Shown: piece after piece, positions 8,812 through 18,793 of the stretch
Layout: each line of letters starts with the position of its first letter
Position numbering within the stretch: position 1 is the stretch's first letter
Notes under the pieces: model-generated
Told to the model about the DNA's origin: nothing
Database searches by the model: none
The model's input: only the letters and a program-made list of their open reading frames with translations
Source of the DNA: Terrisporobacter mayombei
Lineage (GTDB): Bacteria; Bacillota; Clostridia; Peptostreptococcales; Peptostreptococcaceae
Direction: 5' to 3'
Length of the DNA stretch: 64,000 nucleotides
Assembly (NCBI RefSeq): GCF_014333445.1
Contig: NZ_JACRYU010000016.1
Location: 248,001 to 312,000, forward strand
Position numbers and translations under genes: made by a program

Positions 8812-10101
8812 ATGGCAGATAGAAAATTAGGTTTTAGTACATTGCAAATTCATGGGGGGCAAAGTGTAGACAAAACTACAGGATCTAGAGCAGTACCGAT
8901 TTATCAAACAACATCTTATTGTTTTGATAGCGTTCAACATGGTGCAGATTTATTTGCACTAAAGACACCGGGACATATTTATTCGAGAATATCAAATCCA
9001 ACAGTAGCAGTATTTGAAGAAAGAATGGCCTTACTTGAAGGGGGAGTAGGAGCTGTAGCATTTTCTTCTGGAATGGGAGCTATTAATGCTGCGATACTTA
9101 ATATTTTACAGGCTGGAGATGAAATAGTTGCTGCACCAACAATATATGGTGGAACATTTAATTTATTAGCAAATATGCTACCTAAGTTAGGAATAATTAC
9201 TCATTTTGTAGATCCGGATGATCCAGAAAGCTTTAGGCAAGCTATAAACGATAAAACTAGATTAATTTATGCTGAAACAATAGGTAATCCAGGAATAAAT
9301 ATAATTGATATAGAAAAAATAGCAGAGGTTGCTCATGAAGCAAAAATACCATTTATGTTAGACAATACTTTTGGAACTCCTTATCTAGTAAAAGTATTTG
9401 ATCATGGTGTTGATATAGTTGTCCACTCTGCTACTAAATTCATAGGTGGTCATGGTACTACTTTAGGTGGAGTAGTAGTAGACAGCGGGAAATTTGATTG
9501 GATAGGAAGTGGAAAGTTTCCATGCCTTACAGAGCCAGATCCATCTTATCATGGATTAAACTATGCTAAAGATGTTGGATCAGCAGCTTACATCACAAAA
9601 TTATTAGCTCAGTTTTTAAGAGACACAGGTGCATGCTTAAGTGCACAAAGTGCTTTTCAACTACTTATTGGTCTTGAAACATTATCTTTAAGAATAGAAA
9701 AACATGTTTTTAATACTAAAAAAATTACTGAATTTTTAAATAATCATCCACAAGTTGCATGGGTAAATTATCCAGGGCTTGAAGGAAATAAATATCATGA
9801 ATTATCAAAAAAATATTTACCAAAAGGACCTGGCTCAATATTTACTTTTGGTATAAAAGGTGGACTAGAAGCTGGAATCAAGTTTATAGAATCATTACAA
9901 ATATTCTCTCATCTTGCAAATGTAGCAGATGCTAAATCACTTGTAATACATCCATCAAGTACTACTCATGCTCAGTTAAATGAAGAGGAACAGAAATTAG
10001 CTGGAGTTACACCAGATATGATAAGAGTATCTGTAGGTATAGAAGATATAGATGATTTACTTTGGGATTTAAATCAGGCATTAGAAAAAGCTTCAGTATA
10101 A
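8812..10101 (+). CDS. metY: O-acetylhomoserine sulfhydrylase MetY
   Basis: The 429-aa PLP enzyme of the Cys/Met metabolism family makes homocysteine from O-acetylhomoserine and sulfide, a direct route to methionine. The PLP lysine is K209 in [27 protein letters not shown] and YAETIGNP are typical of the O-acetylhomoserine branch, as is the length (cystathionine synthases are nearer 380 aa). Control by the SAM riboswitch directly upstream agrees with this role. GGGGGTAAAAG precedes the ATG. The gene ends at a terminator and forms a one-gene unit. Confidence 0.95.
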   Translation: MADRKLGFSTLQIHGGQSVDKTTGSRAVPIYQTTSYCFDSVQHGADLFALKTPGHIYSRISNPTVAVFEERMALLEGGVGAVAFSSGMGAINAAILNILQAGDEIVAAPTIYGGTFNLLANMLPKLGIITHFVDPDDPESFRQAINDKTRLIYAETIGNPGINIIDIEKIAEVAHEAKIPFMLDNTFGTPYLVKVFDHGVDIVVHSATKFIGGHGTTLGGVVVDSGKFDWIGSGKFPCLTEPDPSYHGLNYAKDVGSAAYITKLLAQFLRDTGACLSAQSAFQLLIGLETLSLRIEKHVFNTKKITEFLNNHPQVAWVNYPGLEGNKYHELSKKYLPKGPGSIFTFGIKGGLEAGIKFIESLQIFSHLANVADAKSLVIHPSSTTHAQLNEEEQKLAGVTPDMIRVSVGIEDIDDLLWDLNQALEKASV

Positions 10102-10119
10102 TTTCATATTAATATATAT

Positions 10120-10150
10120 AAAGATGAACTTGTGAAGAGTTCATCTTTTT
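10120..10150 (+). terminator. Terminator of metY
   Basis: An 11-bp stem (10120-10130 with 10138-10148) is followed by T residues. Confidence 0.85.
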
Positions 10151-10274
10151 ATCATTTTAAATTATATTGACAAGTTTAATAAAGGAAAATTTAAAGAGAT
10201 GCTTACTTTTATAGTATATCAGAGTCGTTGTCATAAATTTGGCAATTTTATTTTTAGTATATACACAAAGTATC

Positions 10275-10283
10275 TGCTATAAT
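10275..10283 (+). promoter_or_regulatory. Extended -10 promoter of the MATE gene
   Basis: TGCTATAAT is a perfect extended -10 (TGnTATAAT), 36 bases before the ATG. The -35 region is weak, which is common with extended -10 promoters. Confidence 0.6.
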
Positions 10284-10318
10284 TAATTGGGAAAATAATA
10301 CAAAAAGGGGGACGTTGA

Positions 10319-11671
10319 ATGGAAGGTTGTCAAGATAGAAGGAATTATTTATTTTCAGATAAAAGTCTTTATAGATTAATTTTACCGCTAATAATAGAGC
10401 AGTTACTTTTAGTTACAGTTGGTTTAGTAGATTCTATGATGGTATCAAGTTTAGGAGAAGCGGCAGTATCGGCAGTTTCTCTAGTTGATAGTATAAACAT
10501 TCTATTAATAAATACCTTTACTGCCCTTGCAACTGGTGGTGCAGTAGTTGCAGGACAGTATATAGGTCAAAAAAGAGAAGATAGTGCATGCAAGGCAGCT
10601 GATCAATTAGTACTTTTTCTCACTGTGAGTTCTATAGTAGTAATGATACTTTGTTATTTATCCAAATATTTTATATTGCATGTTGTATTTGGAAAAATAG
10701 AAGCTGATGTTATGTCATATGCTAACACTTATATTATGATAATATTTACTTCAATTCCTTTTATTGCTATTTATAATGGTGGTGCAGCATTATTTCGTGC
10801 AATGGGCAATTCAAAGATTACCATGAAAATATCCATTATGATGAATCTAGTAAATTTAACAGGTAATGCTATTTTAATTTATGGTTTTAAAATGGGAGTA
10901 GCTGGATCAGCAATAGCTACTGTATTTTCTAGAATGTTAGCAGCTTTAGTGATTTGTTATTTGATAAAAAACCAAGATTTACAAATTCATTTATCAAAAA
11001 AACTATGTAAGAAATTCGATAAAAAATTAATTCAGAAGATACTTTATATTGGGATACCAAATGGTTTAGAAAATGGAATGTTTCAACTTGGTAAAATTAT
11101 CGTATTAAATTTAATAGCAACTTTTGGTACTGCAGCTATTGCAGCTAACGCAGTTGGTAATTTTATTGCATTATTTCAGGTTGTACCGGGAATGGCAATT
11201 AGTCAAGCTGCTCTTGCAGTAACATCTCAGTGTATTGGCGCAGGTGATTTTGATCAGACTAAATATTATACAAAAAAATTAATTAAATTATCTATTATGA
11301 GTATATTAATAGCTGTATTAATTACAACTATTGCTTTGCCAATTATAATTAAAGCTTACAGTTTATCTCCATATACAGCTAAGATGACAAAGGTGATTAT
11401 TTTATATCATGGAGTAATTGCTGTGTTTATATGGACCATATCTTTTGTATTGCCAAATACATTGAGAGCTTCAAATGATGTGAAATTCTGTATGATAATT
11501 GCTATTTTATCTATGTGGATTTTTAGAATTGGATTTAGTTATGTATTAGGCAGATATATGGGACTTGGAGTAATGGGAGTTTGGATAGCGATGAGTATAG
11601 ATTGGATTTTTAGAGCCATTTGTTTTGTAGTTAGATATAAAGGTGGCAAATGGAAAACTTATAACTTATAG
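10319..11671 (+). CDS. MATE-family multidrug/Na+ antiporter
   Basis: The 450-aa protein has about twelve hydrophobic segments and MATE features: IIEQLLLVTVGLVDSMMVSSLG near the N-terminus (split as IIEQLLLV and VDSMMVSSLGEAAVSA), GQYIGQKRED in the first loop and FRAMGNSK before the sixth helix. Such transporters expel cationic drugs or metabolites using Na+ or H+; the substrate cannot be read here. It has its own promoter and terminator and interrupts the usual rsmH-ftsL junction. ATG at 10319 follows AAAAAGGGGG. Confidence 0.9.
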   Translation: MEGCQDRRNYLFSDKSLYRLILPLIIEQLLLVTVGLVDSMMVSSLGEAAVSAVSLVDSINILLINTFTALATGGAVVAGQYIGQKREDSACKAADQLVLFLTVSSIVVMILCYLSKYFILHVVFGKIEADVMSYANTYIMIIFTSIPFIAIYNGGAALFRAMGNSKITMKISIMMNLVNLTGNAILIYGFKMGVAGSAIATVFSRMLAALVICYLIKNQDLQIHLSKKLCKKFDKKLIQKILYIGIPNGLENGMFQLGKIIVLNLIATFGTAAIAANAVGNFIALFQVVPGMAISQAALAVTSQCIGAGDFDQTKYYTKKLIKLSIMSILIAVLITTIALPIIIKAYSLSPYTAKMTKVIILYHGVIAVFIWTISFVLPNTLRASNDVKFCMIIAILSMWIFRIGFSYVLGRYMGLGVMGVWIAMSIDWIFRAICFVVRYKGGKWKTYNL

Positions 11672-11682
11672 ATAATAAATAT

Positions 11683-11727
11683 AAATAATAAGCTCATTAT
11701 TTGAATAAAATAATGAGCTTATTATTT
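11683..11727. terminator. Bidirectional terminator after the MATE gene
   Basis: Perfect 18-base arms (11683-11700 and 11710-11727) lie between two convergent genes, with A and T runs on either side. Confidence 0.85.
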
Positions 11728-11735
11728 TGCAAAGT

Positions 11736-11792
11736 GATATATAAAGCGGAGCACCAATGTAGTGACTTAAGGGAAGCGAATTTTTTATTTTT
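11736..11792 (+). repeat. Dispersed degenerate repeat, copy 2
   Basis: GATATATAAAGCGGAGC followed by GACTTAAGGGAAGCGAATTTTTTA. The T-rich end supplies the stop codon and final codons of the minus-strand lipoprotein gene. Confidence 0.55.
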
Positions 11793-12225
11793 CAATTATA
11801 TAAATGTTTGAGAATGAAGATTCTTTTTCATTTATCAAAATATCTATAGTATCATATGAGGCATTTTCATTTCCTGAATATGTAGTATTCTTTTCTCTTA
11901 TAACATAAAGTTTTTTATTAATATCTAAAGAAGAAGCTGTATTGGCTTTTATTATAAATGTTTTATCTTCTAAATAAGAATTTATTTCTTTGAATTCATT
12001 TTTTATTCCATTAAAAAATATATATTTATTTTCTTCAGTTATTATTTCATAAACACCTTCCTGTAAATCTTCATCATTAATTATATTTAAAATATCGTTG
12101 TTACTTAAAGCGCTAATATCTATCTTTGATAAAGAGGCTAAATTATATTCTGATTTATTTTGACTACAGCCATAAAAAATCAAAGATGAAAATATTACTA
12201 CAAGTGAAAGCATAATTTTTTTCAT
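11785..12225 (-). CDS. Small lipoprotein of unknown function
   Basis: The 146-aa product has a lipoprotein signal: MKKI, a hydrophobic core and FYGC with the acylated cysteine at position 20. The mature part is polar with no domain I recognise. It should be anchored on the outside of the membrane by Lgt and LspA, both encoded in this window. Its stop codon lies inside copy 2 of the dispersed repeat, so the repeat may have altered its C-terminus. On its own strand GGAGG precedes the start. It is a lone gene between convergent MATE and divergent ftsL. Confidence 0.7.
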   Translation of the reverse strand: MKKIMLSLVVIFSSLIFYGCSQNKSEYNLASLSKIDISALSNNDILNIINDEDLQEGVYEIITEENKYIFFNGIKNEFKEINSYLEDKTFIIKANTASSLDINKKLYVIREKNTTYSGNENASYDTIDILINEKESSFSNIYIIEK

Positions 12226-12511
12226 ATATTCCTCCAGTCTTATATAATTAAATATTAGTAAATAGAAATTAATTACAGTATAAATTATTTACTTGAATAT
12301 ATAAACATATTAAAAAATTAATTCTATGAAAATCAGCAAAATTACAAAATAAATTATGAAATATATGAAAAAATTTTGAAATAAATTATATATTTTACTC
12401 TTTTGTGTATTAATTTTTGTATAAGTATTTAAAGGATGCTAAGGTAATTAAAACAAATATTTTAAGTATGTAAATTTTGAAATATTTGCTATTAGTGCAA
12501 GGGGTGATTTT

Positions 12512-12859
12512 TTGAAGAAAAAGAATAAGGTAGAAAACATACGGGAATATAAGAGAAGAAAAAAGAATAGAAATAGAAAGAGAAAAATAAAAAAAATATT
12601 AAGACCCATTTTATTAATAGTTCCCATATTAGCAATACTTATAATTAATTTGTGTGGAAATGCAATAGTTTCAAATTACAAATATGAAATAAATAATTTG
12701 AAAAAAAGCTTAAGAAAAGAAGAGATAGTATTAGATGGATTAAAAATGGAGCAACTAAAATACGATAATATAACAAATATTGAACAAAGCGCAAAAGATG
12801 AGTTAGATATGGATTACCCTACAAAAAGTCAAATTAGATATATTGACATGGGAAACTAA
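12512..12859 (+). CDS. ftsL: FtsL/DivIC-like division protein
   Basis: The 115-aa bitopic protein has a very basic cytoplasmic N-terminus (about 30 residues rich in Lys and Arg), one membrane span (about 32-53) and an extracellular coiled-coil region. This form and its place directly before spoVD identify an FtsL-type division protein; sequence similarity in this family is low, so the name rests mainly on context. The start is TTG at 12512 behind AAGGGGTG. In C. difficile the FtsL/FtsQ/DivIC complex works with SpoVD and SpoVE at the sporulation septum. Confidence 0.75.
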   Translation: MKKKNKVENIREYKRRKKNRNRKRKIKKILRPILLIVPILAILIINLCGNAIVSNYKYEINNLKKSLRKEEIVLDGLKMEQLKYDNITNIEQSAKDELDMDYPTKSQIRYIDMGN

Positions 12860-12874
12860 AGGGGGAGGTTGTTA

Positions 12875-14854
12875 ATGAAAATAAGGATAAAAAGTAAGAA
12901 AAGATTAGTTGTTGTAATGGTATTGGCTTGTAGTTTATTTTTGTGTCTTATAGGTAGAATTGGATATTTGCAGTTAGTAAAAGGAGAGTGGTTAAGTACA
13001 AAGGCATCAGAACAACAGACAAGAGAAATTCCTATAGAAGCAAAAAGAGGAACTATTTATGATACTAATATGAAAGAGTTAGCAGTAAGTATAACAAAAT
13101 ATACAGTGTGGTGTAAGCCAGTAGAAGTTAAAGATGCAGAGAAGACATCAAAGGAACTTGCAAAAATTATTGACGAAGAATATGAAGATGTATATAAAAA
13201 AGTAAATAAGAAAAATGTGGCACTAGTTAAAGTTAAAAGATGGATAGATGATGAAACAGCAGATAAAATTACTAAAGCTGGCTTATCTGGTATATGGGTA
13301 GCAGAAGACAATCAAAGATATTATCCTTATGGAAACTTTGCATCTTATGTATTAGGTCATACATCATCTGACTCAACAGGTGTAGCTGGAATAGAGCTTA
13401 AATATGACAGTGTATTGAAGGGTACATCTGGAAAATTGATAGTTAGCACAGATGCAGCAGGAAAAGAAATTCCACAAGGATCAGAGCAGTATTATGAACC
13501 TACAACTGGAAATGGATTGGTTCTTACTATAGATGAAGTTATACAGCACTATTGTGAGAAAGCAGCCCAAAGAGCATATGAAAAAAATAATGCAGCAAAG
13601 GTAACTATAATAGCTATGGAACCTAGTACCGGAAATATTTTAGCTATGGTAAATAAGCCTGATTATGATCCTAATAAACCAACAGAGGCAATTTATCCAT
13701 ATTATGAAGAATTGCTAAATGACTGTAAAAACAATGATGAAAAAATGAAAGCTTATTTTTCAATGTGGAGAAATCCAGCTGTAAGTGATACATATGAGCC
13801 AGGGTCAACATTTAAACTTATTACATCTGCTGCAGGATTAGAAGAAGGTGTTGTTAAACAAGATGATAAGTTTGTTTGCAAAGGTAGTGTAACGGTAGGA
13901 GGACAAAAACTTAAATGTTGGAGATCTTATAATCCTCATGGCACTGAAACATTTAAGCAAGGAGTACAAAACTCTTGTAACCCTGTGTTTATAGAGGTAG
14001 GTAACAGACTAGGAGTATCAAAATTATATGATTACATAGAAGGATTTGGTTTAACTAAAAAGACAGGTATAGATTTACCTGGTGAGGCTTTAGGTGTTAT
14101 GTATAAGGAAAAAGATGTTGGACCAGTTGAACTTGCTACAATTTCTTTTGGTCAATCTAATTCTCTAACACCTATACAACTAATAACAGCAGTTTCTGCT
14201 ATAGTAAATGATGGAAATCTAATGCAGCCTAGACTAGTAAAAGCTTATACAGATAATAAAGGAAATATAACGGAAGAAGTTGAACCAGTTAAAGTTAGAC
14301 AGGTAATATCTAAAGAGACTTCTGCACAAATGAGAGAAATTATGGAATCTGTTGTGACAGAAGGAGGAGGTAAGATAGCATATTTACCAGGATATAGACT
14401 TGGTGGAAAAACAGGAACAGCTCAAAAAGTTATTAATGGTTCATATGCTCAAGGTAAATATGTATGTTCGTTTGTAGGCGTAGCACCAGCTGATGATCCT
14501 AAAATAGCCGTTCTTGCTATAGTTGATGAACCAACAGGAGTAGCAGCTTTTGGTAGCCAGACAGGTGGACCTATTATAAAAGAAGTAATGAATAACTGCT
14601 TAAAATATTTAGGTGTTGAACCTAGATACACAGAGGAAGAAAAAAAGGAAAATGTTAAAAATAAAGTAGAAGTTCCAGATGTTAGAGGGCTAACTATTGA
14701 AGAAGCAACAAAAGTTTTACAAGAAGCAAAATTAGAAGCTAATGTTGATAATGATATTGAAATTAAAGAAGGAACTGTTATAACAGACATGTTCCCAAAA
14801 CCTGGAATAAGCGTCAATGAAGAATCTTTAATATCATTATACTTCGATAATTAA
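12875..14854 (+). CDS. spoVD: SpoVD, class B penicillin-binding protein with PASTA domain
   Basis: This transpeptidase cross-links peptidoglycan at the spore cortex and sporulation septum, with SpoVE as its glycosyltransferase. I see one N-terminal membrane span (about 11-28), the dimerisation domain, the active serine in STFK (S311), SFGQSN and KTGTAQ motifs, and one C-terminal PASTA domain (about 595-659), the feature separating SpoVD from FtsI. The start is ATG 12875, 6 bases after GGGGGAGG; an in-frame TTG at 12869 touches the ribosome site and cannot be used. It follows ftsL by 15 bases. No second class B PBP is seen in the cluster. Confidence 0.93.
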   Translation: MKIRIKSKKRLVVVMVLACSLFLCLIGRIGYLQLVKGEWLSTKASEQQTREIPIEAKRGTIYDTNMKELAVSITKYTVWCKPVEVKDAEKTSKELAKIIDEEYEDVYKKVNKKNVALVKVKRWIDDETADKITKAGLSGIWVAEDNQRYYPYGNFASYVLGHTSSDSTGVAGIELKYDSVLKGTSGKLIVSTDAAGKEIPQGSEQYYEPTTGNGLVLTIDEVIQHYCEKAAQRAYEKNNAAKVTIIAMEPSTGNILAMVNKPDYDPNKPTEAIYPYYEELLNDCKNNDEKMKAYFSMWRNPAVSDTYEPGSTFKLITSAAGLEEGVVKQDDKFVCKGSVTVGGQKLKCWRSYNPHGTETFKQGVQNSCNPVFIEVGNRLGVSKLYDYIEGFGLTKKTGIDLPGEALGVMYKEKDVGPVELATISFGQSNSLTPIQLITAVSAIVNDGNLMQPRLVKAYTDNKGNITEEVEPVKVRQVISKETSAQMREIMESVVTEGGGKIAYLPGYRLGGKTGTAQKVINGSYAQGKYVCSFVGVAPADDPKIAVLAIVDEPTGVAAFGSQTGGPIIKEVMNNCLKYLGVEPRYTEEEKKENVKNKVEVPDVRGLTIEEATKVLQEAKLEANVDNDIEIKEGTVITDMFPKPGISVNEESLISLYFDN

Positions 14855-14920
14855 TATTATAGAAACTTATAAATATCTTCAAAAAAAACTTAATATGGTA
14901 TATAATTATTAAGATAAAAT

Positions 14921-14958
14921 ATAAAAGGCAATGTATATTATGCATTGCCTTTTATAAA
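14921..14958 (+). terminator. Hairpin between spoVD and murF
   Basis: Perfect 13-base arms (14921-14933 and 14943-14955) with a short T-rich tail. It may stop or attenuate transcription from spoVD into murF. Confidence 0.6.
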
Positions 14959-14995
14959 GATAGTTGTAAAATTTAATATCGATAAGGAGGTTAAG

Positions 14996-16372
14996 ATGGA
15001 ATATTTAACTATAAAAGAGTTAATACTTGCAAGTAAAGGCAACTTAGTATGTGAATCTAAAGAATTCAGCAAAGTTAATGATGTTGTCATCGATAGTAGA
15101 AAAGCGAATAAAGATAATGCTTTTGTTGCCATAGTAGGTGAAAACTTAGACGGACATAATTTCATCAACTTAGCTATAAATCAAGGCTGTAGAACTATTA
15201 TAAAGAATAAAAATAACAACGTTGACATAGAAAATAAAGAAGTTAATGTAATAGAAGTTGATAATACACAAATAGCTTTTGGTGATATAGCTAGATTTTA
15301 TAAAGAAAAATTTGAAATACCTTATATTGCTGTTACAGGTAGTGTAGGTAAGACAACTACTAGGGATATGATACATTCTACTATTAGTTCAAAGTATAAT
15401 GCATTAAAAAATGTAGGTAATTTAAATAACCATTTTGGAGTACCTTTGACTTTATTTAATTTAAACAGAGACCATGAATGTGCAGTAATTGAAATGGGAA
15501 TGAGCAATTTTAAAGAAATTGAGTATTTAGTCAATATGGTTAATCCGCAAATAGGAGTCATATCTAATATAGGGTATTCACATGTTGAAAATTTAGGTGA
15601 CAGAAATGGTGTTTTCAAAGCTAAAATGGAAATAACTACGAACTTTAATGAAAATTCATTATTAATTGTAAATGGAGATGATGATTGTTTAAAAACTTTA
15701 AAAAATCAAAAATTAGTTTATAAGTTAAAAACTTTCGGATTTGAAAAAGATAATGATATATATTGTGAAGATTATGATATGACTGACGATAGTATTACTT
15801 TTACTGCAGTAATAAATGGCGATAAAGAAAAATTTTTCATCCCAGCAGTAGGAAAACATAATATATATAATGCCATGAGTGCAATCTTAGTGGGTCTTAA
15901 TCTTAATATGACAATAGAGGAAATAAAAGACGGTTTAAAAGCATTTGAATGTACAAAAAATAGACTAGACATAATAAAAAAAGATAATATAACAATAATT
16001 GATTCAGTTTATAATGCTAGCATAGATTCTATGAATGCTGCATTAAATATATTAGGAAGATACAAAAGTAGAAGAGTAGCAATACTTGGAGATATGTTTG
16101 AGATGGGTGAATTTTCAGAATTCGCACATAGACAAGTAGGAAAAACTGCTGTAGAAAATATAGATATATTAGTAGCAATTGGTAAAGATTCAGAGTATAT
16201 TGTAAAAGAGCTACAAGAAAATAATTTTAACTCTAAAAATCTTTATCACTTTGACAATAAAGAAGATGCTATAGAAGATCTAGATAGCATCATAAAAGAC
16301 GGAGATGTTATATTAGTTAAAGCATCAAGAGGAATGCATTTAGAAAAAATCGTAGAACATCTTAATAAATAG
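14996..16372 (+). CDS. murF: UDP-MurNAc-tripeptide:D-Ala-D-Ala ligase MurF
   Basis: The 458-aa cytoplasmic Mur ligase adds D-Ala-D-Ala to UDP-MurNAc-tripeptide, the last cytoplasmic nucleotide step. The ATP loop is GSVGKTTTRD, followed by the MurF block NLNNHFGVPLTL and EMGMSNFKEI; the ligase domain shows DSVYNASIDSMNAAL and LGDMFEMGEFS, all typical for MurF. ATG at 14996 follows AAGGAGG by 5 bases; a longer in-frame opening from 14945 lies inside the hairpin and lacks a ribosome site. It is followed by mraY after 38 bases. Confidence 0.96.
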   Translation: MEYLTIKELILASKGNLVCESKEFSKVNDVVIDSRKANKDNAFVAIVGENLDGHNFINLAINQGCRTIIKNKNNNVDIENKEVNVIEVDNTQIAFGDIARFYKEKFEIPYIAVTGSVGKTTTRDMIHSTISSKYNALKNVGNLNNHFGVPLTLFNLNRDHECAVIEMGMSNFKEIEYLVNMVNPQIGVISNIGYSHVENLGDRNGVFKAKMEITTNFNENSLLIVNGDDDCLKTLKNQKLVYKLKTFGFEKDNDIYCEDYDMTDDSITFTAVINGDKEKFFIPAVGKHNIYNAMSAILVGLNLNMTIEEIKDGLKAFECTKNRLDIIKKDNITIIDSVYNASIDSMNAALNILGRYKSRRVAILGDMFEMGEFSEFAHRQVGKTAVENIDILVAIGKDSEYIVKELQENNFNSKNLYHFDNKEDAIEDLDSIIKDGDVILVKASRGMHLEKIVEHLNK

Positions 16373-16410
16373 ACAAAATATTTAGCGAACCAGGGAGAGG
16401 AGTTTATATT

Positions 16411-17373
16411 ATGTTAGGAATAACGCAACTTACTTATACAGCAATAATTGCATTTTTAATAGTAGTAATACTAGGACCAATATTTATACCAATGTTAGCA
16501 AAATTTAAATTTGGTCAAACGGTTAGAGATGATGGGCCACAAACTCACTTGTTAAAAAATGGAACACCAACTATGGGTGGAGTATTAATGATAATAGCTA
16601 TCCTTATTACTGGACTTACAAGAGCTCAAATAAATAAAGATTTATTAGTAGGATTAATCTGTATAACAGGATTTGGATTTGTTGGATTTTTAGATGATTT
16701 TATAAAAATAAAAATGAAAAGATCATTAGGTCTAAAAGCTTATCAAAAAATTGTCCTTCAATTTGCTATTGCATTTTTTGTTGCTTACTATCAATATTCT
16801 GCATCACCAAGTGCAACACAAATAATGATACCTTTTACAGACTACATTATTAACTTAGGATCTTTATATGTTCCAATAATGATGTTTATAATAATAGGAA
16901 CAGTGAACGCAGTAAACTTAACAGATGGATTAGATGGATTAGCATCAGGTGTAACATTAATAGTATCAATTTTCTTTATGATGCTTGCAATATCAGTTTC
17001 AAATAATGATGTGGCAATTTTAGCAGCAGCTACTGGTGGAGCTTGTTTAGGGTTCCTAGGATTTAATTCATATCCAGCTAAAGTATTCATGGGAGATACA
17101 GGTTCTATGGCTTTAGGTGGAGCAGTAGTAGCATTTGCTGTATTAACAAACTCTGTTCTATTAATACCAATAGTTGGAGGTATATATTTTGCAGAAGCAC
17201 TTTCAGTTATAATACAAGTATTATCATTTAAATTAACTGGAAAAAGAGTATTCAAAATGGCACCGATACATCATCATTTTGAACAATGTGGATGGCCAGA
17301 AACAAGGGTTGTATTTATATTTTGGATAGCTACTGTAGTACTAGCATGGATAGGAATTATTGCAGTATTCTAA
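16411..17373 (+). CDS. mraY: Phospho-MurNAc-pentapeptide transferase MraY
   Basis: The 320-aa membrane enzyme attaches phospho-MurNAc-pentapeptide to undecaprenyl phosphate, making lipid I. Family motifs are complete: GGVLM, the DDFIKIKMKRSLGL catalytic aspartates, NAVNLTDGLDGLA, FMGDTGSMALGG and the terminal APIHHHFE. Ten hydrophobic segments are visible. The gene lies between murF and murD with short spacers, as in most Firmicute division clusters. Confidence 0.97.
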   Translation: MLGITQLTYTAIIAFLIVVILGPIFIPMLAKFKFGQTVRDDGPQTHLLKNGTPTMGGVLMIIAILITGLTRAQINKDLLVGLICITGFGFVGFLDDFIKIKMKRSLGLKAYQKIVLQFAIAFFVAYYQYSASPSATQIMIPFTDYIINLGSLYVPIMMFIIIGTVNAVNLTDGLDGLASGVTLIVSIFFMMLAISVSNNDVAILAAATGGACLGFLGFNSYPAKVFMGDTGSMALGGAVVAFAVLTNSVLLIPIVGGIYFAEALSVIIQVLSFKLTGKRVFKMAPIHHHFEQCGWPETRVVFIFWIATVVLAWIGIIAVF

Positions 17374-17391
17374 TCAATCGGGGGTATAAAG

Positions 17392-18750
17392 ATGAACTTG
17401 AAAAATAAGAATGTATTACTAGTTGGTCTTGCTAGAACTGGAGTATCAACAATAAAGTTATTAGATAAGCTAGAAGCAAACATAATAGTAAATGACATAA
17501 AGGATGAAGAAAAACTTAAAGATATATTAGAAGAATTAAAAGAAATGAAAAATGCTGAGTATATTTTAGGGTATCATCCAGAAAATGTAGATCATATAGA
17601 TTTAGCAGTAGTATCTCCAGGAGTTCCATTAGATTTACCTTTTATTTTGAAATTAAAAGAAGAAAATATAGAGATAATAGGAGAAGTCGAATTAGCATAT
17701 AGGTTATCAAAAAATCCTATATTTGTTGGAATAACAGGAACAAATGGAAAGACTACAACAACATCTTTAGTAGGTGAAATATTTAAAGCAGCAGATAAAG
17801 ACACATATATAGTTGGAAATATAGGAAATCCAGTTATAGATACAGTAGAAACTACAAATGAAGACTCATATCTTATAACAGAACTTAGTTCTTTCCAATT
17901 AGAAAGTATAGTTGACTTTAAACCAAAAGTTGCATCAATATTAAATCTTTCTCCGGACCATTTAAATAGACATCATACTATGGAAAATTATATAGCTGCT
18001 AAAGCTAATATATTTAAAAATCAAAATAATAATGATTTTGCCATATTAAATTATGATGATAAACAAGTCAGAGACCTAAGTGATAAGTGTAATGGTCAAG
18101 TTATTTTCTTCTCAAGAAGAGAAAAACTTGATAAAGGTGTATATTTAGACGAAAATGACAATATAGTTATAGATATAGAAGAGAAAATAGTTTTATTAAA
18201 TAAAAACGAATTAAGCTTACCTGGACCGCACAATTTAGAAAACTGTATGGCTGCAATAGCAATGGCTTATGTATGTGAAATTGATTTAGAAATACTAAGA
18301 CATGTGCTTAAAACATTCAAAGCAGTAGAACATAGATTAGAGTATGTAAGAACTTTACATGATATTATGTTTGTAAATGATTCTAAAGGAACTAATCCAG
18401 ACTCAACTATTAAAGCAATTCAATCTTATGATAATCCAGTTATATTAATTGCTGGAGGATACAATAAAGACAGTGACTATAACGAGCTATTGGAAATAGG
18501 AAAGAAAAATATTAAAGCATTAGTTTTAATGGGTGAGACTGCACCTCTAATAGAAGAGTGTGCAAAACTTAAAGATTACAAAACTATTATAAGAGTAAAT
18601 AACATGAAAGAAGCCGTTGAGGCTTCATATAACCTGGCTAGAAAAGGTGATGTAGTTCTTTTATCGCCTGCATGTGCAAGCTGGGATATGTACAAAAGTT
18701 TTGAAGTGAGAGGAATAGACTTCAAAGATAATGTTAACAGCTTAAAATAA
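17392..18750 (+). CDS. murD: UDP-MurNAc-L-Ala:D-Glu ligase MurD
   Basis: The 452-aa cytoplasmic ligase adds D-glutamate to UDP-MurNAc-L-Ala. Residues 1-100 form the Rossmann-like UDP-binding domain (LLVGLARTGVST), then GTNGKTTTTSLVGEI (ATP loop), ELSSFQLE, LNLSPDHLNRH with the metal-binding region, and NDSKGTNPDSTIKA plus LSPACASWDMYKSFEVRG near the C-terminus. These are diagnostic for MurD. GGGGGT precedes the ATG. The stop at 18748-18750 is followed at once by a CTCC that can pair with the next gene's ribosome site. Confidence 0.97.
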   Translation: MNLKNKNVLLVGLARTGVSTIKLLDKLEANIIVNDIKDEEKLKDILEELKEMKNAEYILGYHPENVDHIDLAVVSPGVPLDLPFILKLKEENIEIIGEVELAYRLSKNPIFVGITGTNGKTTTTSLVGEIFKAADKDTYIVGNIGNPVIDTVETTNEDSYLITELSSFQLESIVDFKPKVASILNLSPDHLNRHHTMENYIAAKANIFKNQNNNDFAILNYDDKQVRDLSDKCNGQVIFFSRREKLDKGVYLDENDNIVIDIEEKIVLLNKNELSLPGPHNLENCMAAIAMAYVCEIDLEILRHVLKTFKAVEHRLEYVRTLHDIMFVNDSKGTNPDSTIKAIQSYDNPVILIAGGYNKDSDYNELLEIGKKNIKALVLMGETAPLIEECAKLKDYKTIIRVNNMKEAVEASYNLARKGDVVLLSPACASWDMYKSFEVRGIDFKDNVNSLK

Positions 18751-18780
18751 CTCCTTCAAAGCAATTATTGCGGAATGGAG
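18751..18780 (+). promoter_or_regulatory. Weak hairpin covering the spoVE ribosome binding site
   Basis: CTCCTTC (18751-18757) can pair with GAA-T-GGAG (18773-18780), a 7-bp stem with one bulge; the right arm is the Shine-Dalgarno of spoVE. It is short and may be chance. Confidence 0.3.
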
Positions 18781-18793
18781 GGTAGTCTATCAG

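Noticed and set aside
12869..12877. TTG at 12869 as start of spoVD
   Set aside because: It directly touches the ribosome binding site; ATG 12875 has ideal spacing.
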